This document shows, one piece after another, positions 39,336-47,364 of a stretch of DNA of 48,536 nucleotides. The DNA lies in NCBI RefSeq assembly GCF_004348665.1, contig NZ_SMKM01000016.1:1-48536 (forward strand), read 5' to 3'. The notes beneath the pieces were generated by a model, which had not been told where the DNA came from, made no database searches, and saw nothing but the letters and a program-made list of their open reading frames with translations. Numbering within the stretch: position 1 is the first letter of the stretch; each line of letters starts with the position of its first letter. Origin of the DNA: Actinomadura sp. GC306. Its GTDB lineage: Bacteria > Actinomycetota > Actinomycetes > Streptosporangiales > Streptosporangiaceae. A program made the position numbers and the translations under genes.

Positions 39336-39761
39336 ATGGACGCAACGACGGGAATCCCGCCCGCCGTCACCGAGGAGACCGAGCCCTTCTGGACCGCGGC
39401 CGGGGAGGGGCGCCTGCTCGTGGAGCACTGCACCTCCTGCGGCGCCGAGTCGTTCCCGCCGCGCGGGATCTGCCGCTCCTGCCGGGCCCGGACGACGGAA
39501 CCCGCCGAGATCACCGGCCGAGGCCGCGTCTACAGCCTCACCGTGAACCACCAGCGCTGGCTGCCGGACCTGGAGGTGCCGTACGCGGTCGTCCTGGTGG
39601 AGTTCCCCGGGCATCCCGGCGTGCGGGTGCCGGGGCGGCTCCGGGGGTGCGCACCGGAGGAGGCGGCGATCGGCATGGCGGTCGGCATCGGGTTCGAGCC
39701 GGGCCCCGGCGGCTTCGCCATCCCCAGCTTCGTGGCCGTCCCCGAGGGCGACGGCTCGTGA
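39336..39761 (+). CDS. DUF35 OB-fold protein with zinc ribbon
   Basis: A 141-residue acyl-CoA-associated OB-fold protein. The zinc ribbon has C32-x2-C35 (HCTSCG) and C46-x2-C49 (CRSC). The N-terminal helix TEETEPFWTAAGEGRLLVEHC and the OB strands GRGRVYSLTVNHQRWLPDLEVPYAVVLVEF follow. DUF35 proteins pair with thiolase-like Ltp proteins; in steroid side-chain degradation the ChsH2-DUF35 domain binds Ltp2 to form an aldolase. The gene overlaps the Ltp-like gene (GTGA at 39758), supporting a complex. GGAGG precedes the ATG. Confidence 0.93.
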   Translation: MDATTGIPPAVTEETEPFWTAAGEGRLLVEHCTSCGAESFPPRGICRSCRARTTEPAEITGRGRVYSLTVNHQRWLPDLEVPYAVVLVEFPGHPGVRVPGRLRGCAPEEAAIGMAVGIGFEPGPGGFAIPSFVAVPEGDGS

Positions 39762-40942
39762 GGGGCACCGAGGTGTTCGAGCGGCGAGTCGTGATCTCGG
39801 GGGTCGGCCAGTCCGCGATCGGCCGCCGGCTCGACCGCTCGGGACTCCAGCTCACTCTCGACGCCGTCCTCGCCGCCGTGGAGGACGCGGGCCTGACCGT
39901 GGACGACATCGACGGGCTGGCCATGTTCCCCGGCGGCGGCGCGGCGAACGTGCCCGGCTACGCGGGCGGCAACCTCTACGAGGTCCAGGACGCCCTGCGG
40001 ATCGCGACGACCTGGCGGCAGGGCCTGGTCGAGGGGATGGCGCTGCCGTTCTACGGCCCGGCCATGGCCGTCGCGACCGGCCAGGCCCGGCACGCCGTCA
40101 TCTGGCGCACCGTGAAGGAGGGCAGCGCGGCCCGCGACGCCGGAGGACGCCCCGCCTACGGCTCGACCAAGGCGGCCGCCGAGGGGCCGCTGGCCTGGCT
40201 GCTGCCCGTCGGGATGCTGTCGCCGGTCTGCCAGGTCGCCCCGTTCGCCGCCCGCTACATGCACGAGTTCGGCGCGACCCGCGAGCAGCTGGCCTGGATC
40301 CCGCTGACCCAGCGCGCGCACGCCGCGCTCAACCCGGACGCCGTGTACCGGACGCCCCTCACCCTCGACGACTACCTCGGCGCCCGGATGATCTCGACGC
40401 CGATGTGCCTCTACGACTGCGACGTCCCGGTCGACGGCGCGACCGCCGTCGTCGTCTCGGCCGCGGAGACGGCGCCGGACCTGCGGGCGCCGGTCCGGAT
40501 CGAGGCGATGGCCGGGGCCGTCGAGGGACGGCCGGCGTGGGACCAGTGGGAGGACATGGGCCGCGTCGGGCACGGCGCCGCCCGCGCCATGTGGGCGCGG
40601 ACGGACCTGCGCCCCGGCGACGTGGACGTCGCGCAGCTCTACGACGGCTTCACCATCGAGGCCGTGTGGTGGCTGGAGGCCATGGGCTTCTGCGGCACGG
40701 GCGAGGCGGGCGCGTTCGTGGAGGGCGGCAAGCGCATCGCCCTCGACGGCGAGCTGCCCCTCAACACGTGGGGCGGCCAGTTGTCGGGCGGGCGGCTGCA
40801 CGCGGCGTTCGGGCACACCGCCGAGGCCGTCCGCCAGGTGCGCGGCGAGGCCGGCGAGCGGCAGGTCGCCGGAGCGCGGGTCGCGGCCGTGACGAACGTC
40901 GGCGGCATCGAGGCGGGCGCGGCGCTGCTGACCTCCTGGTAG
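39758..40942 (+). CDS. Thiolase-like lipid-transfer protein (Ltp2/SCP-x type), probable acyl-CoA retro-aldolase subunit
   Basis: A 394-residue thiolase-fold protein. N-terminal VVISGVGQSAIGRRLDRSGLQ and LTVDDIDGLAMFP are typical of the SCP-x/Ltp group. The thiolase nucleophile cysteine is absent from the KEGSAARDAGG region. The family's HDCF motif reads YDGF at 295-298 (Y295), as expected in Ltp2-like aldolases that use tyrosines. A late GGRLHAAFGH lies where thiolases have GHP. With the overlapping DUF35 gene it probably cleaves a tertiary or branched 3-hydroxyacyl-CoA into a ketone plus a short acyl-CoA. Ordinary thiolysis is unlikely without the cysteine. The substrate is unknown. Confidence 0.88.
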   Translation: MRGTEVFERRVVISGVGQSAIGRRLDRSGLQLTLDAVLAAVEDAGLTVDDIDGLAMFPGGGAANVPGYAGGNLYEVQDALRIATTWRQGLVEGMALPFYGPAMAVATGQARHAVIWRTVKEGSAARDAGGRPAYGSTKAAAEGPLAWLLPVGMLSPVCQVAPFAARYMHEFGATREQLAWIPLTQRAHAALNPDAVYRTPLTLDDYLGARMISTPMCLYDCDVPVDGATAVVVSAAETAPDLRAPVRIEAMAGAVEGRPAWDQWEDMGRVGHGAARAMWARTDLRPGDVDVAQLYDGFTIEAVWWLEAMGFCGTGEAGAFVEGGKRIALDGELPLNTWGGQLSGGRLHAAFGHTAEAVRQVRGEAGERQVAGARVAAVTNVGGIEAGAALLTSW

Positions 40943-40979
40943 CGGCGTAGGTGCGGGCGAGACCGAGAGGGAGCACGGA

Positions 40980-41822
40980 ATGGCCGAACGGGCCGGCAGG
41001 GTCGAGGGCAAGGCGGCGATCGTGACGGGGGCCGGGTCGACGCCCGGCCCGGGGATCGGCACGGGACGGGCGACCGCGGTGGCGCTCGCCCGGGAGGGAG
41101 CGAGCGTCCTGCTCGTCGACCTGCATCCCGAGCGCGCCGAGGAGACCCGGCGGCTGATCGAGGAGGAGGGCGGCAAGGCCGAGGTGTTCGCCGCCGACGT
41201 GACCCGGGCGGCGGACTGCGAGGCGATGGTCCGCGCGGCCGTCGACGCCTTCGGCACGGTCGACGTCCTGGTCAACAACGTCGGCCGCGCGGCGCTCGGG
41301 ACGGTCGTCGACACCAGCGAGGAGGACTGGGACCTGGCGCTCGACGTCAACCTGCGCTCGGCCTTCCTCGCGTCCAAGTACGCGGTGCCCGTGATGGCGG
41401 CGCAGGGCTCGGGGTCGGTCGTCAACATCGCCTCGATCTCCGCGCTGCGCGGGGACGGGACCGTCGCGTACTCGGCGGCCAAGGGCGGCCTGATCGCCAT
41501 GACGGTGGACATGGCCTACGCGCACGGGCGGCAGGGCGTCCGGGTCAACGCGATCGCGCCCGGCCACATCACCACGCCGATGGTGCTGTCGGTGTCGGCG
41601 CCGGGGCCGCGGGCGGAGTTCATGAACGCCATGCGCGCGGAGGCGGGCCTGCTCGGGACGCCGGGCGACGGCTGGGACGTCGCCTGGGCGGCGGTGTTCC
41701 TCGCCGGCGACGAGGCCCGGTGGATCACCGGCGCAGTCCTGCCCGTGGACTCCGGCGTGCTGAGCGTGACCCCGCTGATGATGGCCGGGCACCTGCGCGC
41801 CGTCCCCGAACCCGGCACCTGA
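40980..41822 (+). CDS. Short-chain dehydrogenase/reductase with extended glycine loop
   Basis: A 280-residue SDR. The nucleotide loop is lengthened: TGAGSTPGPGIGTGRATA, against the usual TGxxxGIG, a form seen in one SDR subgroup. NNVG, serine in NIASISAL and catalytic YSAAK are present, and VDLHPE after beta-2 suggests NAD. The ending ARWITGAVLPVDSGVLSV is normal. It lies 37 bp after the Ltp-like gene with GAGAGGGAG in front, likely the same operon. It could oxidise or reduce the carbonyl product of the aldolase. Confidence 0.9.
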   Translation: MAERAGRVEGKAAIVTGAGSTPGPGIGTGRATAVALAREGASVLLVDLHPERAEETRRLIEEEGGKAEVFAADVTRAADCEAMVRAAVDAFGTVDVLVNNVGRAALGTVVDTSEEDWDLALDVNLRSAFLASKYAVPVMAAQGSGSVVNIASISALRGDGTVAYSAAKGGLIAMTVDMAYAHGRQGVRVNAIAPGHITTPMVLSVSAPGPRAEFMNAMRAEAGLLGTPGDGWDVAWAAVFLAGDEARWITGAVLPVDSGVLSVTPLMMAGHLRAVPEPGT

Positions 41823-41873
41823 CCGCCGCGCCCCGGCCGTTGCGCCGCGGGGGCCGCCGACCTAGAGTAAGTG

Positions 41874-41887
41874 AGTGAACGCTCCCT
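41874..41887. promoter_or_regulatory. Motif B operator upstream of amidohydrolase copy 4
   Basis: AGTGAACGCTCCCT fits AGYG-ARCGYW-CACT with one change in the right arm (CCCT). It is 27 bp before the ATG at 41915, the same distance as the site before amidohydrolase copy 2, and a GAAGGAG ribosome site follows. Confidence 0.6.
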
Positions 41888-41914
41888 TAACAGCAGGGCG
41901 GAAGGAGCCACGCC

Positions 41915-43120
41915 ATGGCCGATCGGGACGCGGCGGGAGCCGCCCTCTGCGAGCGGTACGCGGTCGCCGACGCCGACTCCCACATCATCGAGCCGGCCGA
42001 CCTGTGGACCTCGCGCGTCTCGGCCAAGTGGGGCGACCTCGTCCCCCACGTCCGCTTCCACGAGCGCCGCCAGGAGGACTACTGGTACATCGGCGACCGG
42101 AAGCTGTACGGCGTCGGCGCCTTCGCCCAGGCGGGCTGGCCGGAGTTCCCGCCCTCGCACCCGAAGCGGCTCTCGGAGGCGCTGCCGGCGGCGCTCGACC
42201 CGAAGGAGCGCCTCGCCTACCTGGACGAGGTGGGCGTCTACTACCAGCTCCTGTATCCGAACATCCTCGGGTTCCACAGCCACGTGTTCCTCAACCAGAT
42301 GCCGCACGAGCTGGCGACCGAGTGCGTCCGCGCCTACAACGACTGGCTCGCGGAGTTCTGCTCGGCGGACCCGCGGCGGCTCGTCCCGATGATGATGCTC
42401 CCGTTCTGGGACGTCGCCGCGTCCGTCGCCGAGATGAAGCGCGCCCGCGAGATGGGCCACAAGGGCGTCCTGTTCGCCGCGCGCTACGACAAGGTGGGCC
42501 TCCCCCGGCTGGTCGACGACCACTGGGAGCCCCTCCTCGGCCAGGCCCAGGAGATGGGCCTCACCATGAACTTCCACGTCGGCTTCCTGGCGGCCCCCGA
42601 GCACCTCAAGGGCGCCGTCGACCAGTCCAAGAAGCTCGACTTCACCCGCGAGAGCTCGCTGGTCCTGCTGGGCAACGCGCAGAACATCGCCGAGGTCATC
42701 CTGAGCGGCGTCTGCCACCGCTACCCGGACCTGAAGTTCGTGTCGGTGGAGAACGGCGCGGGGTGGCTGCCGTTCCTCGGCGAGACGATGGACTGGCAAT
42801 GGCTGAACGTCGGCGCGCACAAGGACTACCCCGAGCGGATGCTCCCCAGCGAGTACCTGCGCCGGCAGATCTTCGGGATGTACTGGTTCGAGCGCAGATC
42901 GGTGCGGGCGGTGATCGACGAGCTCGCCGACAACCTCATGTTCGAGACCGACTTCCCGCACGCGACGAGCCTGTCCCCCGGCCCGGCCTCGGAGTCGCCG
43001 AGCCCGCGCGACGTCATCGAGGAGTCGCTGGCCGGCCTGCCCGACGAGATCGCCGGCAAGGTCCTCCAGCACACCGCGACCCGGCTCTACCACCTGGACC
43101 CGCCGCAGCGGGCCTCCTGA
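41915..43120 (+). CDS. Amidohydrolase-2 (PF04909) protein, copy 4
   Basis: A 401-residue TIM-barrel protein. The metal motif is DADSHIIEP at about residues 19-27, the barrel histidine lies in NFHVGFLAAPEHL and the late aspartate in ETDFPHATS. VRAYNDWLAEFCSADPRRLVPMMMLPFWD aligns well with copy 2 at 25679. It is monocistronic: 92 bp after the SDR, and ending 7 bp from the convergent Mce-associated gene. Its private motif B operator suggests induction with the second block. The reaction is unknown; metal-dependent decarboxylation or C-C hydrolysis are family precedents. Confidence 0.91.
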   Translation: MADRDAAGAALCERYAVADADSHIIEPADLWTSRVSAKWGDLVPHVRFHERRQEDYWYIGDRKLYGVGAFAQAGWPEFPPSHPKRLSEALPAALDPKERLAYLDEVGVYYQLLYPNILGFHSHVFLNQMPHELATECVRAYNDWLAEFCSADPRRLVPMMMLPFWDVAASVAEMKRAREMGHKGVLFAARYDKVGLPRLVDDHWEPLLGQAQEMGLTMNFHVGFLAAPEHLKGAVDQSKKLDFTRESSLVLLGNAQNIAEVILSGVCHRYPDLKFVSVENGAGWLPFLGETMDWQWLNVGAHKDYPERMLPSEYLRRQIFGMYWFERRSVRAVIDELADNLMFETDFPHATSLSPGPASESPSPRDVIEESLAGLPDEIAGKVLQHTATRLYHLDPPQRAS

Positions 43121-43127
43121 CCTTCGC

Positions 43128-43976
43128 TCACTCCTTCTCGGGCGCGGCGGACGGCGACGCGGGCGGCAGCGGCTTGCCGTCCAGGTCGGTCGCGGTCTCG
43201 GTGCCCACCGACAGGGTCGCCGGCGCCTTGGCGACGAGCCACCGGCCGCTCTCGCGGGCGAGCTCGAAGCGGATCACCGTGCCGGTCAGGTTCGAGATCC
43301 CCTTGCTGTTGACGACCTTGCCGTTCAGCTCGACGATCACCGACGCGGACGAGGCGGTCACGTCGGCCACGTAGACGCGGGCGACCCGCGACGTCCAGAC
43401 CAGCTTCCCGCCGGTGATGATCGCCGAGATCGTGTCGCGGCTCTGCCGGACCTCCTCGGTCATCTTCGCCGTCATCACCGACGCCTGCAGGTCCAGGTAC
43501 CGGTCGACCTGGCGGTAGTCGTAGTTGTAGAGGGCGTTGGCGATCTCGCCGGCGCGGACGGCCACCTGCCGCCGCGGCGCGTCCTCGTCCTCGCTCGTCG
43601 CGCGTCCCGCGAAGAACGCCGACGCCCCGACGGCCGCGGCGGCCAGCACCGCCAGCGCGGGCACCGCCCAGCGGCGCGGCCGCACCCTCCCGGCGCGGAG
43701 GACCCGGGTCTTCTTCCCGGCGCGCTCACCGGACCCATCGTCGGTGGCCTTCTCGTCGCCCGCCTTCTCCTCGCTCGCCTTCTCGTCGGCCGCCTTCTCG
43801 TCGCTCGCCTTCTCCTCGGCCGCCTCCTCCTCGGTCGTCTCGGCCTCGGCGGGCGCGTCCGCGGGCTTCGCGGCGACCTGGGCCCCCTGCAGCAGCCGTT
43901 CGAACAGCTCCCGCAGGTCCTCCTCGTACTTGGGCTCGACCCGCGTTCCGGGCTTCTTCGCCGGTTCGGACGTCAT
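43128..43976 (-). CDS. Mce-associated membrane protein with pentapeptide-repeat linker
   Basis: A 282-residue protein last in the mce operon. Residues 1-90 are cytoplasmic and charged, with five tandem pentapeptides (EEKAS, DEKAA and similar) at 54-78. A single membrane segment, AVPALAVLAAAAVGASAFFAG, lies at about 104-124. The outer C-terminal domain (130-265) has the NTF2-like layout of Mas proteins: EIANALYNYDYRQVDRYLDLQASVM and SGRWLVAKAPATLSV. Mas proteins stabilise or assist the Mce lipid transporter. The start is 1 bp after the MceF stop, so it is co-transcribed. Confidence 0.92.
   Translation of the reverse strand: MTSEPAKKPGTRVEPKYEEDLRELFERLLQGAQVAAKPADAPAEAETTEEEAAEEKASDEKAADEKASEEKAGDEKATDDGSGERAGKKTRVLRAGRVRPRRWAVPALAVLAAAAVGASAFFAGRATSEDEDAPRRQVAVRAGEIANALYNYDYRQVDRYLDLQASVMTAKMTEEVRQSRDTISAIITGGKLVWTSRVARVYVADVTASSASVIVELNGKVVNSKGISNLTGTVIRFELARESGRWLVAKAPATLSVGTETATDLDGKPLPPASPSAAPEKE
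43743..43817. repeat. Five 15-bp tandem repeats encoding [DE]EKA[SAGT] units
   Basis: On the minus strand five 15-bp units encode EEKAS, DEKAA, DEKAS, EEKAG and DEKAT. The segment is highly charged, probably helical or disordered, and lies in the cytoplasmic tail ahead of the membrane helix. Copy number could vary. Confidence 0.88.
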
Positions 43977-43977
43977 G

Positions 43978-45273
43978 TCAGCTCCAGGGGGTGCGGCGGC
44001 GGAGGTTCTGCCAGGCGACGACGAGCGCCCGGCGGGTGGTGAGGATCAGGATCGCCAGCGCGATCAGCGGCGGAAGGTAGACCAGCCACGGGCTGGGCCC
44101 CGGCCGGTCCTGGACGTCGGAGGTGTTGCGCACGGCGGTGTCCCCCTCGCCGGCGCCCGCCCCGGCGGCGGGCTTCTCCGCCGGGGCCTTATCGTCCCCG
44201 GACGCCTTCGCCCTGCCCGGTACGGGCACCCGGACGCCCGCGCACCCGGGGATCTCGCCGACGTCCGGCAGCGGCTTCAGGTTCTTGTACTCGGGCGCGG
44301 GCGGGGTCTTGTCGTCGGTGATGACGAAGTCGATGTGCAGGCTCGCCGGCTCCTCGTCCGGCGGGGCGACCATCCGGAGCACCTTGACCAGCTCCGGGGC
44401 GTGGGCCTCGGCGTATTCGAGCGACCTGATCGAGCGGTCGTCGAGGACGACGGGCAGCACGGTGCCGAGGTTCTTCAGCGTGCAGTCGTTCTGCCTCCGG
44501 GTCTGGGAGAGGATCGCGTTGAACCGGTCGAGGAGACCCGGGGCCTCCTCGGTCAGCCGCTTGAGGTCCTTCTCGTTGCGCGCGAGGGCCGCCATGACGA
44601 GGGAGAAGTCGTGCAGGCCGCCGGCCAGCTCGCCGCGCTTGGCGGTGAGCAGGCCCGTGGTGGCGGTCATCTCGCCGATCAGCCCGTCGATCAGCGCGGT
44701 GTTCTCGGCGAACGTGCCGGTGAGCTGGCCGGCGCCGTCCAGCATCTTCTGCAGCGAGTCCGACCGCCCGTCCCAGCCGGCCGCCAGCTCGCGGCTGAAC
44801 GTCCGCAGGTCGTCGGCGTTCAGGCCGGTGACCGCCTCGTTCGCGGCGGTGAACAGCTCGTCGTAGGACGCCGCGACGCTGGTGCGCGACAGCGGGATCA
44901 CCGCGTCCCGGGGCAGCGGCGCGGCGCCGGTCGCGCCGGGGGGCAGTTCGAGGCTGACGTAGGGCTCCCCGATCGCGGACTTGCGGCCCGCGACCGCGAC
45001 GGCGTTGCCGGGGATCGGCTGGCCGCGGTCGATGTCCAGCTCCGCGACGACCTTGCGGCCCGCCAGCCGCACCGAGCGGATCTTGCCGACGGCCACGCCG
45101 AGGTAGGCGACGTCGAAGCCGGGCTGCAGGCCGGGCGACGACTCGAACTCGACGCGGAGGCCGTAGTAGCGCTCCGGCACGTTCAGGACGATCACGTTGC
45201 GCAGGGCCCAGCCCGTCAGCAGCAGGCCCACCAGCCCGAACACGACGAGGTTGGCGACGATCCGCCGGCTCAT
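43978..45273 (-). CDS. mceF: MceF-type MCE/MlaD family protein
   Basis: A 431-residue protein. An N-terminal membrane anchor, IVANLVVFGLVGLLLTGWAL (about 5-24), is followed by the MCE domain from residue 35 (YYGLRVEFESSPGLQPGFDVAYLGVAVGKI) and a long helical region. The tail is Pro/Ala-rich and then, unusually, has a second hydrophobic segment at about 396-413 (LVYLPPLIALAILILTT) followed by basic residues. It is the final MCE subunit of the transporter, as MceF is in other actinobacteria, and overlaps MceE (ATGA). It should form part of the periplasmic lipid-conducting tube. Confidence 0.92.
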   Translation of the reverse strand: MSRRIVANLVVFGLVGLLLTGWALRNVIVLNVPERYYGLRVEFESSPGLQPGFDVAYLGVAVGKIRSVRLAGRKVVAELDIDRGQPIPGNAVAVAGRKSAIGEPYVSLELPPGATGAAPLPRDAVIPLSRTSVAASYDELFTAANEAVTGLNADDLRTFSRELAAGWDGRSDSLQKMLDGAGQLTGTFAENTALIDGLIGEMTATTGLLTAKRGELAGGLHDFSLVMAALARNEKDLKRLTEEAPGLLDRFNAILSQTRRQNDCTLKNLGTVLPVVLDDRSIRSLEYAEAHAPELVKVLRMVAPPDEEPASLHIDFVITDDKTPPAPEYKNLKPLPDVGEIPGCAGVRVPVPGRAKASGDDKAPAEKPAAGAGAGEGDTAVRNTSDVQDRPGPSPWLVYLPPLIALAILILTTRRALVVAWQNLRRRTPWS

Positions 45274-46304
45274 CCGGCGCCCCTCTCCAGCAGCCTGTTC
45301 ATCGCGGTGAACAGCTCGGCCGCCTCCGGGGGTCCGGCCGCCCGGCCCGGCCGCCTCGTCCGGACCGGCTTCAGGACGGGGTAGGTGAGCAGCTGCCCGT
45401 TGAAAACGCCCTTGGGGAGCTTGACGACGAAGTTCTCCATCTTCGTGATCAGGGCGCCGAGGTTGGAGTCGGCGGCGGTCACGGTCTCCAGCAGCGGGCC
45501 GAGCTGGCGGACCAGCTGCCTGATCTCGGTGAGCCGCCCGAGCAGGACGGTGTCGTCCACCGCGGCGACGAGCTCGCTGATCTTGTCGAGCGTGTCGATC
45601 ATCTCGTCCTTGTTCTCGTCCAGCACGCGGGTCGCCTCGGCGAGGCCGCCGGGGAGCTCGCGGAGCCGCCCCTCGTTCGCCGCGAGCGTCCGCCCGAGGC
45701 CCGCGAAGTGCGTCACGGCCGAGTCCAGCCGGGCGCGCTGGGCGGCGAACAGGGCGAGCAGCCGGTCGACCTGGCCGGTCATCTCCCCGAGCTGCTCGCC
45801 CTTGCCGCCGAACGCGGTGGCGCCCGCGTCGACGATCGTCGCGACGTCGCCGGCGGCGACGGCCTCCAGCAGCGGCGCCGCCTTGCCCACGACCTGCTCG
45901 AACGCCGGGACCACGCGGGTGGACCCCAGCACCGCGCCGTCGGCCAGGTAGGGGCCCTCGTCCAGGCCGCCCGCGGGCGGGAGGAGGCCGACGAAGTTCT
46001 CCCCCAGCAGGGAGGTGATCGACAGCTCCGCCGCGGTGCCGCGCGGCAGCCGGAGCCCCTCCTTCAGCGACATGTCCACCCGGACCCGGGAAGCGGCCCC
46101 GGTCCCGATGAGCTCGATGCCGGTCACGGTGCCGATCCGCACGCCGTTGATCTGGACGCTGTGCCCGACCGCGAGGTTCTGCACGTCGGTGAAGTCGGCC
46201 GCCAGCCGCAGCCCGCCCTGCGGGGAGCCCGCGGTCTGGTAGGAGCAGCCCGGGACGGCGAGCACGGCCACCGCGGCGGCGACGACCAGGACCATTCGCT
46301 TCAC
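45270..46304 (-). CDS. mceE: MceE-type lipoprotein (LprK-like)
   Basis: A 344-residue MCE protein with a lipoprotein signal: MVLVVAAAVAVLAVPGC, lipidated cysteine C20. The MCE domain contains ADFTDVQNLAVGHSVQINGVRIGTVTGI and ELSITSLLGENFVGLLPP. The later part is helical (LLALFAAQRARLDSAV and so on). The position before MceF and the lipobox match LprK-type MceE proteins. It is anchored to the outer face of the cytoplasmic membrane as part of the Mce import complex. Confidence 0.93.
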   Translation of the reverse strand: MKRMVLVVAAAVAVLAVPGCSYQTAGSPQGGLRLAADFTDVQNLAVGHSVQINGVRIGTVTGIELIGTGAASRVRVDMSLKEGLRLPRGTAAELSITSLLGENFVGLLPPAGGLDEGPYLADGAVLGSTRVVPAFEQVVGKAAPLLEAVAAGDVATIVDAGATAFGGKGEQLGEMTGQVDRLLALFAAQRARLDSAVTHFAGLGRTLAANEGRLRELPGGLAEATRVLDENKDEMIDTLDKISELVAAVDDTVLLGRLTEIRQLVRQLGPLLETVTAADSNLGALITKMENFVVKLPKGVFNGQLLTYPVLKPVRTRRPGRAAGPPEAAELFTAMNRLLERGAG

Positions 46305-46314
46305 GGCGGGTTCC

Positions 46315-47364
46315 TCACTCGCAGTTCGACCACGGGGGCGGCAGGCACGGGACGCTCTCGTCGACCGACGGCTTGCGCAGCGCGGCGGCCAGGTAGCCGC
46401 GGAGCACGTTGTTGAGGGCGACCCGGCTGGTGAACGCGCGGTTCTCGTAGTTGGTCATGTTCTGCGTGCCGTAGACCAGCGGGCCGATCGACCGGACGAA
46501 CTGCGCGGCCTGCGCCGAGTTGCCCTTCACCACCAGCGAGATCTCCGCGATCGTGCCGAGGCCGGCGACCAGTTCCTCCTGGTAGCCGGTGATGAGCACC
46601 TTGCCGTTGCGCACGAGGTCGGCGAGCGACTCGATGAACGCGGCGATCTGCCGCCGCTCCGCGACGAGCGCGCCGCTGACGGCCGCGAAGTCGTCGATCA
46701 GCCTGGTGACGGTGCGGCGCCGCCCGTTGACCTGCTTCGCCAGCCGGCTGAGGTTCTCGGCGACCTTCATGAGCTGCCGGTCCTGGCCCGCCATGGTGCC
46801 GGTCAGGTCGGCGGTCTGCTGGAGGGCCCGGTTGAACGCGGTGCCGTTGCCGGACAGCGACTGCGCCCCGTCGTGCAGGAGCTCGTTGGCGTCGGCGAGG
46901 TTGAACGACTTCAGCAGCGTCGTGAAGGACTTGAGCGCCTGGTCGACCTCGACCGGGACCTCGGTGCGCTCGACGGGGATGACGGCGCCGTCCGCCAGCT
47001 TCGGCTTCCCGGGCCGCCACGCGGGCGCGAACGTGAGGGTGCGCTCCCCGATCAGGCTGAGCGGGACGATGCCGGCGCGGACGTCGGCGGGCAGCGGGAC
47101 GTCCGCGTCGACGGACGCGACCACCTTGACCCGGCCGTCCTGCTGCGGGGTGACCGACTCGACCGTGCCGACCCGCATGCCCATCACCCGGACCTTCGAC
47201 TCCGGGTAGAACGCCACGGCCTTGGTGAAGTACGCCGTCACCCGGTAGGTGCCCGCGTCCCCGCCGATGGGCAGGGCCGCGCACCCGGCGGCGAGCGTGC
47301 AGGCGGCCAGGGCGGCGGCGAGCGGCCGGCGGCCCGTGAGAAGGCCCGTCAGGACGCGGCCCAT
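46315..47364 (-). CDS. mceD: MceD-position MCE family protein with lipoprotein signal
   Basis: A 349-residue MCE protein. The N-terminus MGRVLTGLLTGRRPLAAALAACTLAAGC has basic residues, a hydrophobic stretch and a lipobox LAAGC (C28). The MCE domain follows: YRVTAYFTKAVAFYPESKVRVMGMRVGTVESV and VRAGIVPLSLIGERTLTFAP. The helical C-terminal part ends CLPPPWSNCE. The MceD name is by position, counting back from F. Two adjacent MCE lipoproteins (this and MceE) are unusual compared with mycobacterial mce operons, where only MceE is the lipoprotein. Confidence 0.88.
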   Translation of the reverse strand: MGRVLTGLLTGRRPLAAALAACTLAAGCAALPIGGDAGTYRVTAYFTKAVAFYPESKVRVMGMRVGTVESVTPQQDGRVKVVASVDADVPLPADVRAGIVPLSLIGERTLTFAPAWRPGKPKLADGAVIPVERTEVPVEVDQALKSFTTLLKSFNLADANELLHDGAQSLSGNGTAFNRALQQTADLTGTMAGQDRQLMKVAENLSRLAKQVNGRRRTVTRLIDDFAAVSGALVAERRQIAAFIESLADLVRNGKVLITGYQEELVAGLGTIAEISLVVKGNSAQAAQFVRSIGPLVYGTQNMTNYENRAFTSRVALNNVLRGYLAAALRKPSVDESVPCLPPPWSNCE

